Part shown: piece by piece, positions 40,986 to 53,800 of the stretch
How the letters are laid out: every line of letters begins with the position of its first letter
Numbering within the stretch: the first letter of the stretch is position 1
NCBI GenBank assembly: GCA_944474755.1
Contig: OX104114.1
Location: 85,360,623-85,424,622 of the forward strand
Origin: Limnoperna fortunei
Lineage: Eukaryota; Mollusca; Bivalvia; Mytilida; Modiolidae
DNA: 64,000 nt
Direction: 5' to 3'
Notes under the pieces: generated by a model
The model's database searches: none
Told to the model about the DNA's origin: nothing
The model's input: only the letters and a program-made list of their open reading frames with translations
Position numbers and translations under genes: made by a program

Positions 40986-43900
40986 ACTTTAGGTAGGGTG
41001 GTCGAAGGTTGGCCTCGATAACGTTATTTATATTCTGACAAACGAGAAAATGGTTGTTTTAGCACTTTTTCATTTCAGCAGAAAACCAACAAAAAATCGG
41101 AGTTTTGTTATAAAAAATATATCTGATGAAAGTAGAGCTTTTAAAAATTCAGAATATGTGATATTTTTTAAATAAATTCATGTTGAAGCATATTTGCCGA
41201 ACGTCCGAAGTGGAGTCGTTGCCAGAAAATCGGCCGCCATGATGATTTGTGTGTCAATGAATGACCCGTTTTCAAAATTAAATCCGCTAGCTATTATACG
41301 GCCGATTTTGTCCATCGATGGCTTAAAATTTGCATTATTTCTTGAATTTTTTAATTTTGAATGTGCTGGTTAAAAAGAAAATCGAAATCGAAGTGAAAAA
41401 ATATTAAATTTACAAAACAGTGATCAAAATCGTCATTTTCGCTTTAGCGCAATAGCAGCACAAACGGATATTAATAACTGTAACCTTCAGCTAGAGATAT
41501 GTCTGCATAGTTTCAATGGATTAACTAAGCTAACTCGCGGAAATCACTGAACGTATGGACCATATTTTCGAAATTGATCGTCTGGTTGTGGCGGGTAGAG
41601 TTATCGGACGTTGAACTGTGCTCACCCGGATGCGCAGTTGATACAAGACGCTGAAAAAACGTTTGACTGGCAAAATTTAGTGTTATTGAAGTTTTCCTTC
41701 ATGGACTGACGAACAAATTGACTAACAACGATGGACCTCGGCCATGGAGGCCAATCACAAACGGTAAGTAGCAGATTAACCTCTAAAAAGTATCTTAAAC
41801 AGAATCGTGTTACCGCAGGGTCAAGCTACGTTGACCCCTAAAGTAGAAAATATCTATACAAATACCTGAACGTTGTATACACAAATAATATATGTATAAT
41901 TTGCATCCTTTTTAGTAGAGATATGTATGTTCTTACATGATTTATTTATTATTTTGAGAAAAGATTAAAAATAACAGTCATGAATATTAAGTAGGTAAAT
42001 TCTCCCAACAGGACAACAAGTTGAACCAATCAGAAATTTGTATGACGCAATTTGATTCATTCGGAATAACTTATGTCCTATCGATTCACCTTACTAGAGT
42101 CCTTTCGTCGTTCTCGTGTGTTTTCTTAATTTACATGGTAACATTGCATATTCGATAGAATACAAAATACTATATTTAGTTTGAAATGAAAATAAATATT
42201 TCCATGTTGGTTATCTTTTTAAAGATTTATTGGGTGGATGTACAAAAGTAGAATTGCCCAATACTTTAAATTATATTAATATACAATTAAACAGAATTAA
42301 TACTTTTATTGAATGTAAACAAACAATTCTTTGTAGATGTTGTCCAAAAATATGAATTAATACCAATATCAATTATGTTTCAACATAATAAATACATTAA
42401 TAAATATTATTAATATGTTTAAAATGAAGATTTTAATAGAACTTCTGGGAACATACATTTTAAATGAATAATATCATTTAATCTTTAATTGTATTAGTTT
42501 TATGTAACTACCTGTAACTTAGTATTCATGTAGTTTTTATTTATTACAATAACTATTGCCATTTTTTTCTGTTAATAATTTTAATAATAACTTATTATAT
42601 TGTTTACTCTTGCTTAAAATAATCTACAGTTAGTAGACTATGGCACTTCAAATTTGCTTGTGTCATATATTTACTGGTACATTTCATGTACTTTGTGATA
42701 ACCTGTTATTTAAAAAAAACCAAACAAAAAAAAAAAAAAAACCCAAGTGTATGAAAGCTCCATACTTGCGAAAATTTGATGGCAACGACTTCACTGAAAG
42801 CGTGAGGTGTAAGATTGATATAGTTTCAGTAAATATACATATTTCTTGCAACTAACTTCATCTACATTAACTGTTGAAGCCTTTACATGTTCTTCATAGC
42901 AGCAATCTGAGCAGAGACTTTTACTACAATTGTCCATTTTTGGTCAGTACGTCATTTTGACGACTAAAGGGAGGCAATTAGACTTCTAAAAAATCGAAAT
43001 TGCTTGGTAGAGGGTTGATATACTGTAATACAGCTATTTTTATTGTCATAATTACATAAATATTCTACATTTTCTTTATTGGGTATATTTTGGTCTTCAA
43101 AATGACACCATACACTTGTACTTTTTATCAGTATATATTACTAAACTTTCTAAATTGCTGAATTTTTCACATTTTTTTTGAAAATTTAAAAACTAGGGTC
43201 AAAATACATTTTTAAAGGTATTTTAGCAGTTATTTGAAATATTGGGGGTAAACATTGTGTATTTGATTCAAAATAATATAATTTTTTTATTTGAACTGAT
43301 GTGTTTTTCTGCGACAGATTATTCTGAAGGATAAAAGGTCAATAATTGAGTTTTTTAATACTGTAAATAATTGGGGGAGGGCTGATAACTGGGAGCCCAG
43401 TTACTTCCAAAATAATGATTAAGAAAGTATTTCATGTATCTTTGATAGTCTACAGCTCTGTGATAAAAATGATACCATACGCTTGTTCATACCACCTTTA
43501 ATTATTTGTATACAAGTAAAATAATGGAATTTTCAGGATTTTTCACGAGTTTTGAAAAACTACTGAAAAAAACCCATTTTGCATTAATTTCTTATAAATA
43601 ATTTGACAGACTGAGAAAAGAAGAGATATTTGTGCATGCACACAATTAATACTTACCAATTAAACAACAGTTTCATAAGCATGGTATGAGATATAGCCTT
43701 ACCTGTCACCTTTTTCCCTATTGGTGCCCCTTTATTTATTAAATATGTATATATAAATAAATTAAAATATTTCCGTACAAAAATTTTTTATTCACAAAAT
43801 TTTAAGTTGAATTGTTTAAGAACTAGTTTGTCATTAAAAATCTGTCATTAAAAAAATTTTAGAATTTTTTTGGTTAATTTTATGATGAAAAATGTGAATT

Positions 43901-44500
43901 TTTTTCAAAAAAATGCCGCTATTAATTTGAAGGATTAAATAATGAAAATTAATATAAAATATTTTATAAAATATTAAATTTAATTCAATTATAAATAATA
44001 TTTCCTATAAAATGGACTTCTTTAAACAAGTACGCAAATATTCAGTCTTTCTAGTTAAGCCATTACATAGATTTGTGTACTAGAACATGCTAGTCCAGAC
44101 ATGGGGGTGGCTGACACACAAATAAAAAAGACTAAGTCCAAAGTCATTTTTGGTAGTTTTGGACGCTTCATAATTTTTTCCCAAAATAAACTGCATGCCT
44201 AAAATTATCATTCATGTGAAAGCACAAGTAGAGTACTACATAAAGAAATAAAAAAACCATATTTACTTGGTAAAGCAACAACAAAATTTGACTTCAAATA
44301 TTGGCAAAATTTGGTACTTATGGCAAAAATCGGAAAATGGCCATTTTTCAGCCCCTTAAAATGGTCATAACTTTTGAACCGCTCAACCGATTTCCAAAAT
44401 TTTTTCAGCTAAATTCCTCATTTTTTAAGGTCTTTAAAGTTATCAAAACAAGACAAATATTCCATGATGTTCATTTTTTGACTGACCTCCCTACTTTAGG
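40986..44500. mobile_element. Candidate hAT-like element, nonautonomous, 8-bp target duplication
   Basis: Direct repeats ACTTTAGG at 40986-40993 and 44493-44500 flank a 3,499-bp segment (40994-44492). Its ends are short inverted repeats: TAGGGTGGTC at the left and AGGGAGGTC at the right on the minus strand. An 8-bp duplication with TAGGG ends fits the hAT superfamily. No transposase is recognisable. Inside, 41190-41770 is richer in CG than the rest and ends with a sequence that could be a splice donor (ACGGTAAGTAG at 41757-41767); the remainder is AT-rich. It starts 130 bp after the MULE. Confidence 0.5.
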
Positions 44501-44861
44501 ACCTATACAATACAGTTGACGCCTGCACGTACAGTTAATCTACATAATGCACCCGCGCTGCAGATCAACAGTATAAAAGTATAAGTTCATTGAACTTAAT
44601 TTCATTACCATGATCTTCGCTTTGTAATCAAGAGAATATAAGGCAAATTCGATAGATGTTGGAAAATAGGATTGTGGACGGATGCGACCGATATATTAGT
44701 CTCGCAACAAATGGAAAAACATGCGATTTACTTTTTTTAAATAAATTATTTATTCTTCTATAAAATATAATCGGATAATATAAATGATATATTATGTGTG
44801 TTTTCGTGCATCTTACTTTTAATGTTAGTGATAACTTTTCAATATATTTATTCACTGCAAA
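44501..44861 (+). promoter_or_regulatory. Probable EIF4B promoter and 5' UTR
   Basis: 361 bp between the hAT-like element and the EIF4B start codon. It is AT-rich with no clear core promoter; the transcription start cannot be fixed. Confidence 0.35.
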
Positions 44862-44874
44862 ATGGCGGCGCAGG
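44862..44874 (+). CDS. EIF4B: EIF4B exon 1 coding part
   Basis: ATG GCG GCG CAG G and then a GTAAAG donor. The 13 nt end in phase 1, exactly what exon 2 needs, giving Met-Ala-Ala-Gln-Gly then KKKQK; human starts Met-Ala-Ala-Ser-Ala then KKKNK. Confidence 0.75.
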
Positions 44875-47800
44875 GTAAAGAAACATGTGCCTAAAAAAAG
44901 ACTGATTAAATCCCTTTAACACACTTAAAATCATACAAAAATGAATCAAAAACACTTTCATATTTTATTCATTTGAAATATTTTTTTTATTTTGCACGAT
45001 CCTCAATGTACTATGCAAGAAAATAGTGCCATGTGGGCAAAGTTTTTACGTGTCCTACTGTATGCTTCTTACGACGTCAACAGTCGGATCATGTTTGAAT
45101 CAAAACTACTACAGATAAATGATCTGCATTTATTATGTTAGATAAAATTGTTCAATTATGCATTAAAATATATAAATATGAATTCAAATTTTGAGAAAGT
45201 TGTAAAAATAGAGATGTGGATCGCTTGGGGTTTATTTCGTTAAGGAAATTGTCAGCTTTGTATTGTTGATTGATATCTTCAGCCTATTACAGATATAGAA
45301 AATGTGGGGTTTTTGCATGGGATCACATCACACACACACTCGCACAAATAAACTGACCAGACTTCAAACTTGTAGCAATGTCAGTTTATGCAAGGTTGGG
45401 CTTTGATGCTCAATGCAGAGAATTGTTACTAAACTGGTACTCAAAATAAATGCACGATGCTTGTGGTTAAGAATTGACGACTTTCCAATTTAAAAATCGC
45501 CACCTAGTGTCCACTTCCAGTACTAAAAACTGCGGCTACAGCTGCAGTTTGTTCTATTGAAAACTTATGAAGTAGACAATTACCTTTGATAAATTTTAAA
45601 GCTTTATGTTAATTACAGGCAGGGTTCTCCACACCTTTTATAGTAAAAGGCTGAATTACTAAAGTAGAAGGCAGGGGGTCTGGGGGCCGCCCAAGGCCCC
45701 CTGCGGGGTTAAAGGGGAACCAGGGGGGCAAAGCCCCCCGGCCGAAAATGGTTTTAAGCTATTTTGAATGTGATGTGGACACCTCTCCTGGCAGCATTAT
45801 TTTAATTATTTAAAAAAATAAATGATTTTAAAATGCATTAAATTTTCATGAAAAATATGTTAAATATAATGGTACCAGAACCTGTAGGAGGTGGCCAGGA
45901 CTACGGGTAACTAGTTTCACAAGTCATTAACATTCCTCTTTTTGAAATCATATATATTGATTTCCAAATTATATATGTTTTACTTTAAATTAATATCTGT
46001 TCCATAGCAAGTTATTAAATTAATTTTGAAAATTTTTATTTGTATCTGGAATTTTCATGACTCAAAAAATGTATCGTTAAAATAATTTATTAAATAGACA
46101 GTAATAGACTAATATCAAATTTAGAAAAAGTAAAATTATAACAGGTCACTAAGACTGGTATGGACTGACTTACATGTAGTTTCAATATGCTAGAATTAAT
46201 TTATCCAAACACAGGTTTCAAAATTATCATTATTTGCAACTTCGTAAAAGGTAAAAGACATATTACCATCCTTTCTTACCATCGGTGAGTTTCGTTCTTT
46301 TAGTAAAATAGTCTGTAATTTTTCCAGCAACCCGTTTATTCATTGCTGTACACCCGTTGTATCAACACCGGTATAGTTTTACATGCGTTTCCGGTAAAGC
46401 TATACCGGTGTTGACACAAAGAAATTCCGTAAATTATATGTTTTGCATCGAACGCGGACCTTGCCGAGAGCACCATTAAAAAAACGAACACGCTACGAGA
46501 AAAACAAACTTCAGCTGCCGATTTCTCTACATCATTAAGAATAAATTTTCATTCATAATTTTTTTTAGCAATAGGTAACATAAATTTGGCAAAAAAGTAG
46601 CCGGTCAAAATACAAAAATACACGGCAATATAGCCGGCTACCGGCTTCAAAGGAAACCACTGACAGGTGTCAAAATCTAATTGAAGATGTTATTAAAACC
46701 CCATGCTTAGGTAAACATGATTGTTTATTAATTATCCATAATGTTTATTACCCCATTTACCTGATGCTAATCAAAGGTAGAACCCCAGCTGTTTTATACT
46801 GCTTAATTAAACAAGCTTACCAGTGACAAACGTTCCAATATTCAAACTCACCTTTTGCCTATGGCTATAGTAACATCTACTAATGAGGATAATTAGATAA
46901 TTTAATTGGCATTTACGAACAATACAAAAAACAACTGCAAAATCTTTATTTCAATATCATAGTCTTTTAGTGATGATAGCCGTAGTTTTTTTAACTGGAA
47001 GTAAAAAGGGAGATAAATCATGTAAAACTGGAAATGGGTCAATTGATGACTTTCCAATTTAAAACACGCCACCTAGTGTCCACTTCCGATACTAAAAACT
47101 GCGGCTGTAGTTTGTTCTGTTGAAAACTTATGAAATAGACAATTACCTTTGATAAATTTTAACGCTTTATGTTAATTACAAGTGTCAAAATCTGATTGAA
47201 GATGTTATTAAAACCCCATGCTGTGTAAACATGATTGTTAATTAATTAACCATAATGTTTATTACCCCACTTACCTGATGCTAATCAAAGGTAGAACCCC
47301 AGCTGTTTTATAGCTTAATTAAACAAGCTTACCAGTGACAATACAAAAAACAATGCAAAATCTTGATTTCAGTATCATTGTCTTTTAGTGATGATAGCCG
47401 TAGTTTTTTTAACTGGAAGTAAACAGGGAGATAAATCGTGTAAAACTGGAAATGGGTCAATTAACCAGTGTTTCCTTAAAAAGCAATCAGGTCACCATGT
47501 TTGTTCCCTATAGTCGTAAAGTACTCTCATAGGTAATTGTATGGATATTGTCCAAAACTCTGTCCAAATGTGATACGGTTAGCCTGTTTACACACAAGGT
47601 GCATAAAAATCCTTCCATGACAACATTTTGGTTGATAAATTTGTTTTCAATCAGTGGCAATGAGCTAATTATCACTGACTAATCAAACAAATGAACCAAA
47701 ACATCACAACGAAGTCATGATGTAAGATTCATTTATGATAACTGAAAATAGTTCAAAATAGAGATCACTTACGGCCTAAAAAAGCTCCACCTGTTGTTAT

Positions 47801-50800
47801 TTAACATTAAGAAGTAACCAAATGTAAGATCTTGCAGGGTACAAGATTTTCATCCTTTTTGGTTTGGTAATAGTATACAATACAGTCTGATACACTCTAT
47901 AAAAACAAAATCCTAAATGCATACATTTCATGTCCATTCAACTTTGACCTCCTATTTTGTTAAATTTGAGTACAATTGCTCAGTAAATAACTGGTATAAT
48001 ATAATTGTAAAAAAGTTCGAAAGATGCTTAACATGCAAACATTTTTTATTGCCTTCAACATTTTTCTTTGTGTTTTAACCTTGTATTTGAAAATATGTTA
48101 TATGACTAGATTTTCTGGTTCTGCATTATTACTAGTATACATTGTATATTATTGTGCCATATCTAGGTCCTACAAACAAGTACGACCAAATACATAATAA
48201 AGTTTATTGAAACGACATTTGAAAACACAAGTTATTACGGTAGATATATCAACAAATTATTAAAATTTCAACAGCTACAAACTACAGAACTAAACTGTTG
48301 TACTATTTTTTTTTTTTTTTTTTGGGAAGGGGGGGGGGGTGGGGATGAAGGGGTTACCTGTTACAATGAGATGAAACTAACTTTCATGTTTCTTTTTGAA
48401 ATCACATTTTAGACAGTCTTCACATGGCACTTGCTATGTGAAACATAAACAAGGAAGTAAGTTAAGTTAAAAATAGTTTAACAAATATCAATTTGAATTA
48501 CAATTACATATATTTATACATATAAGATCTGCCTATAAAAAAATTAAGGTGCGGTGGGTTCAGCTAATAACCAAACAACAAGTCTGATCATAAATTTGAA
48601 AGGACTCTGGACCTCTGACTGCCCCTGATTTGAACCCTGATTGATTACTGAATAAGTAACAAGAATATGCAGCATTTCCTGCTACTAATAGTAACAGTAC
48701 ATACATGTACTATTAAATACTTTTGGTTTTATTTAGTATTTTATTTTATAGGTAAAAAGAAACAAAAAATGAAGGGGACCAAGTTGGCCCTGACAGACTT
48801 TTTGGCTGATGGCTCGTCCAATCCAGCTCCAACTGTCAAACTTGACTGGGCAGCAGAAATGGATAATAATGATTTAGAAGGTATGAAATGGAAACAAAAC
48901 AAAAGTACATGATCCCAGACCTAAATAACAAATCTATAGCTAATAGAAACGAGGCCTTGGTGGCCAAGTGCAGTGATTTAGCTCGCGGTGGACACTTTCG
49001 CAATTTTCGAATCCTTTTCAGAAATGACGAATATATTCCTCGTCAATATCGACACAGGAAAATCCAAACATATTACCTAAGGTACAAGTTAATGACCCAA
49101 GGCTATCATATACAATTACTGCACTTGAACGAGATCAATATGAGGTTTTATGGAGCAGGTTAGAATAATATTGAACGAGGCAAAGCCGAGTTCAATATTA
49201 TTCTACCCTGCTCCATAAAACCTCATATTGATCGAGTTTGAGTGTAGTAATTGTTTTATTACATAATTTATTGAGTCAATAAATGGAATATACAAGTTTT
49301 TTTTATTCCCGAAAGTGACTGTCTTCCATAATATTTATTTCTCAAAAATCGGTAAAATATCGACATAATCCATGACGAAATGTTTGCAGTGATTATTTCT
49401 TGTATAATGTCCCATCCTCAGACCTTGCTTCTGCTTAAAGTTTACAAAGATTTGAGTCTAATTCCCGAGGGTCCGCCATTTCCAAACTAACTGACATATC
49501 CGTTTCACGTAAATATTTGGAAAACAAAATAATCGCTTGCTCTTTCGATTTGCAAGTGTTGACAGCATCTCTTTTCTTAATGATTTCATTAATTTCCAAG
49601 TTAGTAATGTCTGCAAATCTTCGCTTATTAGCACCAGAACTATCCGCATAACGTTCACTCGATGACGTTACAACGTTACCATGTTCACAAACAACAATAT
49701 AATCCGAACATCAGTCAGAACGATAATTTTGATTGGTTTAGGGGATTAAAGAAAGAAGATTTGATTGGCTATCGTATTTCCGTTGGGGGAAACAGCACGT
49801 GCTAGGTATTTTCATTCATAAATTTCTCACGAGAGTGCAATATGGTTTTTTATTGAGTAGAATGAGTTTTTTGCAAACCAATATGATATGAAATGGAAAG
49901 TCACGTGTATTGGTTTAGGCCAATAGGAAAAAGTCAAAAATATATATTATGTAATAAAAGTAATTATTTAATGGGCATGCCACCGGATTGTATTTGATAA
50001 TTAAACACTTAATTATTGTGTACACACTGTCACACGCGATCAAGCATAGCCAGCTGGATGGCAACTCGGGCGACCTTATCGTGGTCACACATTGCCTTGT
50101 TCATCTTTAAAAGGAAGTGGAAGTTGCCCTGTCATTTTATTAAAGTAGCCTTAAGTCTCCTTTTAATTTTATTGCCATTCCTGTCAGAAATCCTCATATT
50201 TTTGTCATAACCTCATTTATGCGCCATTTTTAATGCTGGTTCCCATGTAATTTTACTTTGTACATAAAGCATAGGTTAATAAATTAGCGGAAACCAGTTC
50301 AAAGCAAAGATAATACCGACAGTTTTCAGAGCGTATATGAACTCGGTGCCGAAGATTGCAAAATACGATGCTGCTAGAAGTTAAATGACTATTGCAAAAA
50401 TTTACACATAAACAAAAATGAATATTTTGGCAATCACTTTTAAAGTTTTTAATTCCAAATGTTTTAATATGTCAATATTACATTGAATACACAATACATG
50501 TTATAAAATGATGCAGGGAAATATTAACTATTTATTGATGTTTATTGTATTTATTAATTAATGATCTTGCATGCATTTATACATATAATAATTATACACA
50601 CACACGTATTAGCACTTAAAAATTGTCGCACGCAAAAGTGACTAATGGTTCAAAAATCCTATCTTAAACCCTGCAAGTGGTTAAGTTAGTTGATCTATTA
50701 TTGATCACATGGTCTTTCTACACTGAGATTGGCATGGTGCACTCGACTCCAATCTTAATTGACAAGGATTGCCAGTTTTCCTACCAGGTCGGGGTTTTCT

Positions 50801-53800
50801 CCAGGTGCTCTGGCTTACTTCCCGAATAAACAGTCAACCATAAAATTGAAGTAGAGTAATTTAATTCTGATATAACCTCAATATAGTACTACAGAATAAC
50901 ATAATATACTAAAAAAATCAGGAAAAAATATAAAAAAGACAATATAAATATTTTCCGTTTTTCGATAACAGATGCAGATATAGACCTTTTAAAACCCAGA
51001 ATAGACAGATCAAAGTTACCTACAGCACCTAAAGCAGCACGAGGACCTGATGTTGATATGAATAAAGTGCCAACAGAACCCCCATTCACAGCATTTATTG
51101 GCAACTTAGCTTATGAAACAACAGAGGAAAACATTATGAACTTTTTTAAGAAACTGCAGGTACATTATGGCTCAGTTTTATTAGTTCACTAATATGTCAA
51201 CCTTTTGTTTACCTCAACTACTGTCACTGCAAACAGATTTGGCTATTTTTAGTACCAATGTAAAACAATCAAAAATAGGCAATACCTATTCTCTTTTTTT
51301 TTTAAATTGTAGAAGTTCATCGTCACTTGTTTGCATCAATCAACATTTTTCTGAAGTTACAGTGATGGATGGTTTAATTTCATTTCGTGTCAGTTGCTTT
51401 GTTAGGCTTAAAAGAATTACAATATTTTAACTTCTCGTGGTGAAAATTAAAACATTTTATTTCTCCATCCATTTAAAATTTGTCATTAATGCATATTTGT
51501 ACTAGGGACAAATGAAACGAAAATGTACTTATCCAAAAGTTTCTTAATTACCCAAAATCTGAGAGGAAAGTTTCTGTTTATTGTTTCAAATTAAGCTTTA
51601 CTATTTTCTGATATTTATAGGTACTTAATGTCAGATTACCTGAAGACAGAGGGCGTCTTCGAGGATTTGGTTATGTAGAATTTGCTGACCGTCAGAACCT
51701 TCTGGATGCCTTAAACATGAATGAGGAGGTATATTGATATACTGATGTTATATACAAATTAGCATAAATTAAATACATGTAAAATGAATGGGGTTTTTTT
51801 GTACTACAGTTTAATTGGTAGTTTTTCATATGTCAAAGGAGGTCAGAGGTTTTCATTGGGCACATTTGCTCCCTCTGCCTCTGTAATCCACAACTGCTTC
51901 TAATGCTCATACAATATATGTTCAATATTTTCTAACCTACGATACCAGTAATTGTGCGGGGTTGGCAGACAATTAACCTACAAATGTAGGGTCTGAAACT
52001 AAATTGTAAATTACTGATAAAGAAATTGTATTTCTAACTATATGGATAATGGGTTTTGAAAAGTATCTGCCAACCCTAATAACAAATTGCTAAATAGCAT
52101 TGTTAAACAAATGTATTTGTTTATAGAACATGATGGGCAGAAAAGTCAGAGTGGATTTAGCTGACCAGCATCAACAGAATGGTAAGATATTTAAAAACGG
52201 ACTTATTAATATTAGGAATATCCACAGATCTGAGAACATCAATCATTTTAAGCTTTAACATTATCTTTAAGTTTACATTATTTCATTGGTTAGGGCTATT
52301 CCGGAAAAAAATATACCCTGGGGGCAGGACACTGTTGATAAAATAATGTGTAGGTGGGGGGTAAAATGGCATATTGAAATTTGTTTGGTGGGTGTAAAAA
52401 CAATTAAAAAATAATAATCTGATATAGGAAAATTGTAGGTGGGGGTTAAATTTAAATTTAAATCTACTGTGGTTTCATTTTTGGGGTACCAATTTTCGTC
52501 ATTTTCGTGGGTGGAGACAAACCACAAAATAAAGAATTCAACGAATAATGATCTCAAGGAATCTATAATGACGGTAAGCCGACATAAGAAACTGCTATGG
52601 GACAATTGTTTACATGGATAATGACGCCTGATGTTCAGATGCATCGTTATATTGATATGTTTTGAATAGATATGACAATTTTGCATTATGAACGACTTTA
52701 GTGATTTGATGACACTAAATAAAAATAATATTATTAAAGAAAACATCGTTATTTTTAATTGCGTAATCCCGTCAGTAGTGAACGTACTTCCTGTTGTGCT
52801 TTTTCTTTGTAAAGTGTTAATGTATACACAAATATTAAAGTAACTGTTTCAATTTAAAAAAAGCTCAATAAAGCAATCTATCTTTAACAACTTTTATCAT
52901 GATTCCATCTAAAAAAAACCACTAATTATACCATCAAGTTTATTTTCAAACAAACAAACTTAATCTTTGCCCCAGGGAATGTACGACGGATTTATAATGA
53001 ACTGTTTACTTAGATTGGGTTTTATAAAATGACATGTTTATTAATTATGTTAATTGTGTTTACGGCTTCAAAACAAAATCTGTTTAATCTTTATTACTTC
53101 ATGTTTCTTTGAAAACAAAACAGTCATTACGCCGTTTTCAAGATAGTTAGCTAGATGTACACTATCACGGGAAATATGGTATCGCATGATTTTATTCAGG
53201 GAATTTGATTCAACGCACCGTCTTATAAAATTGTGTTTACAAACGACATAATACGGCATAAACCGCGACTCCTTCATAAATTTATGTTTAGTGTGGGCTT
53301 TGCACCACGCCACAACAAAAACAGGTTTCGTTTTGCATCGTCTTTCTTAAGCCATTCCATTTCGTTTAAATGTCGCCGCTTTCCAATAAAAGTACCGTAA
53401 ATTTCTATGAAATCCCGTGATCAGCATTACAATTGTCACCTCCCGAGAGCGATTATATCTTGAAAATGACGTATTAGAAAATGTCCAGACTAACCCTTTA
53501 TGAATACAGAAAATTTGTAAGCAATTCACCCATTTTTAATTTTTTATGTTTTGTTTGATACCGTGCACCACAAATATAAGAATCCCACGAAATGTCTTTT
53601 TCCTCCAACCACGAAAATTGATACCAACGAAAATAAATGAAACCACAGTATTGGTGGTACCCCTTAATTTCAAGTGTGTTCTGCACCCAGGAGACATTTT
53701 TTTCCTGGAATAACCCTTAGAAAATAAGGATACAATGCTCCAGTCAGAATGATCAACAACATTGTAGAAATGCATGCTTTATATAGTGTAATGGACATAA

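Noticed and set aside
41739..41770. ATG with short frame and GTAAGT donor as EIF4B first exon
   Set aside because: Its phase does not fit exon 2, while 44862-44874 fits both phase and the conserved Met-Ala-Ala start.
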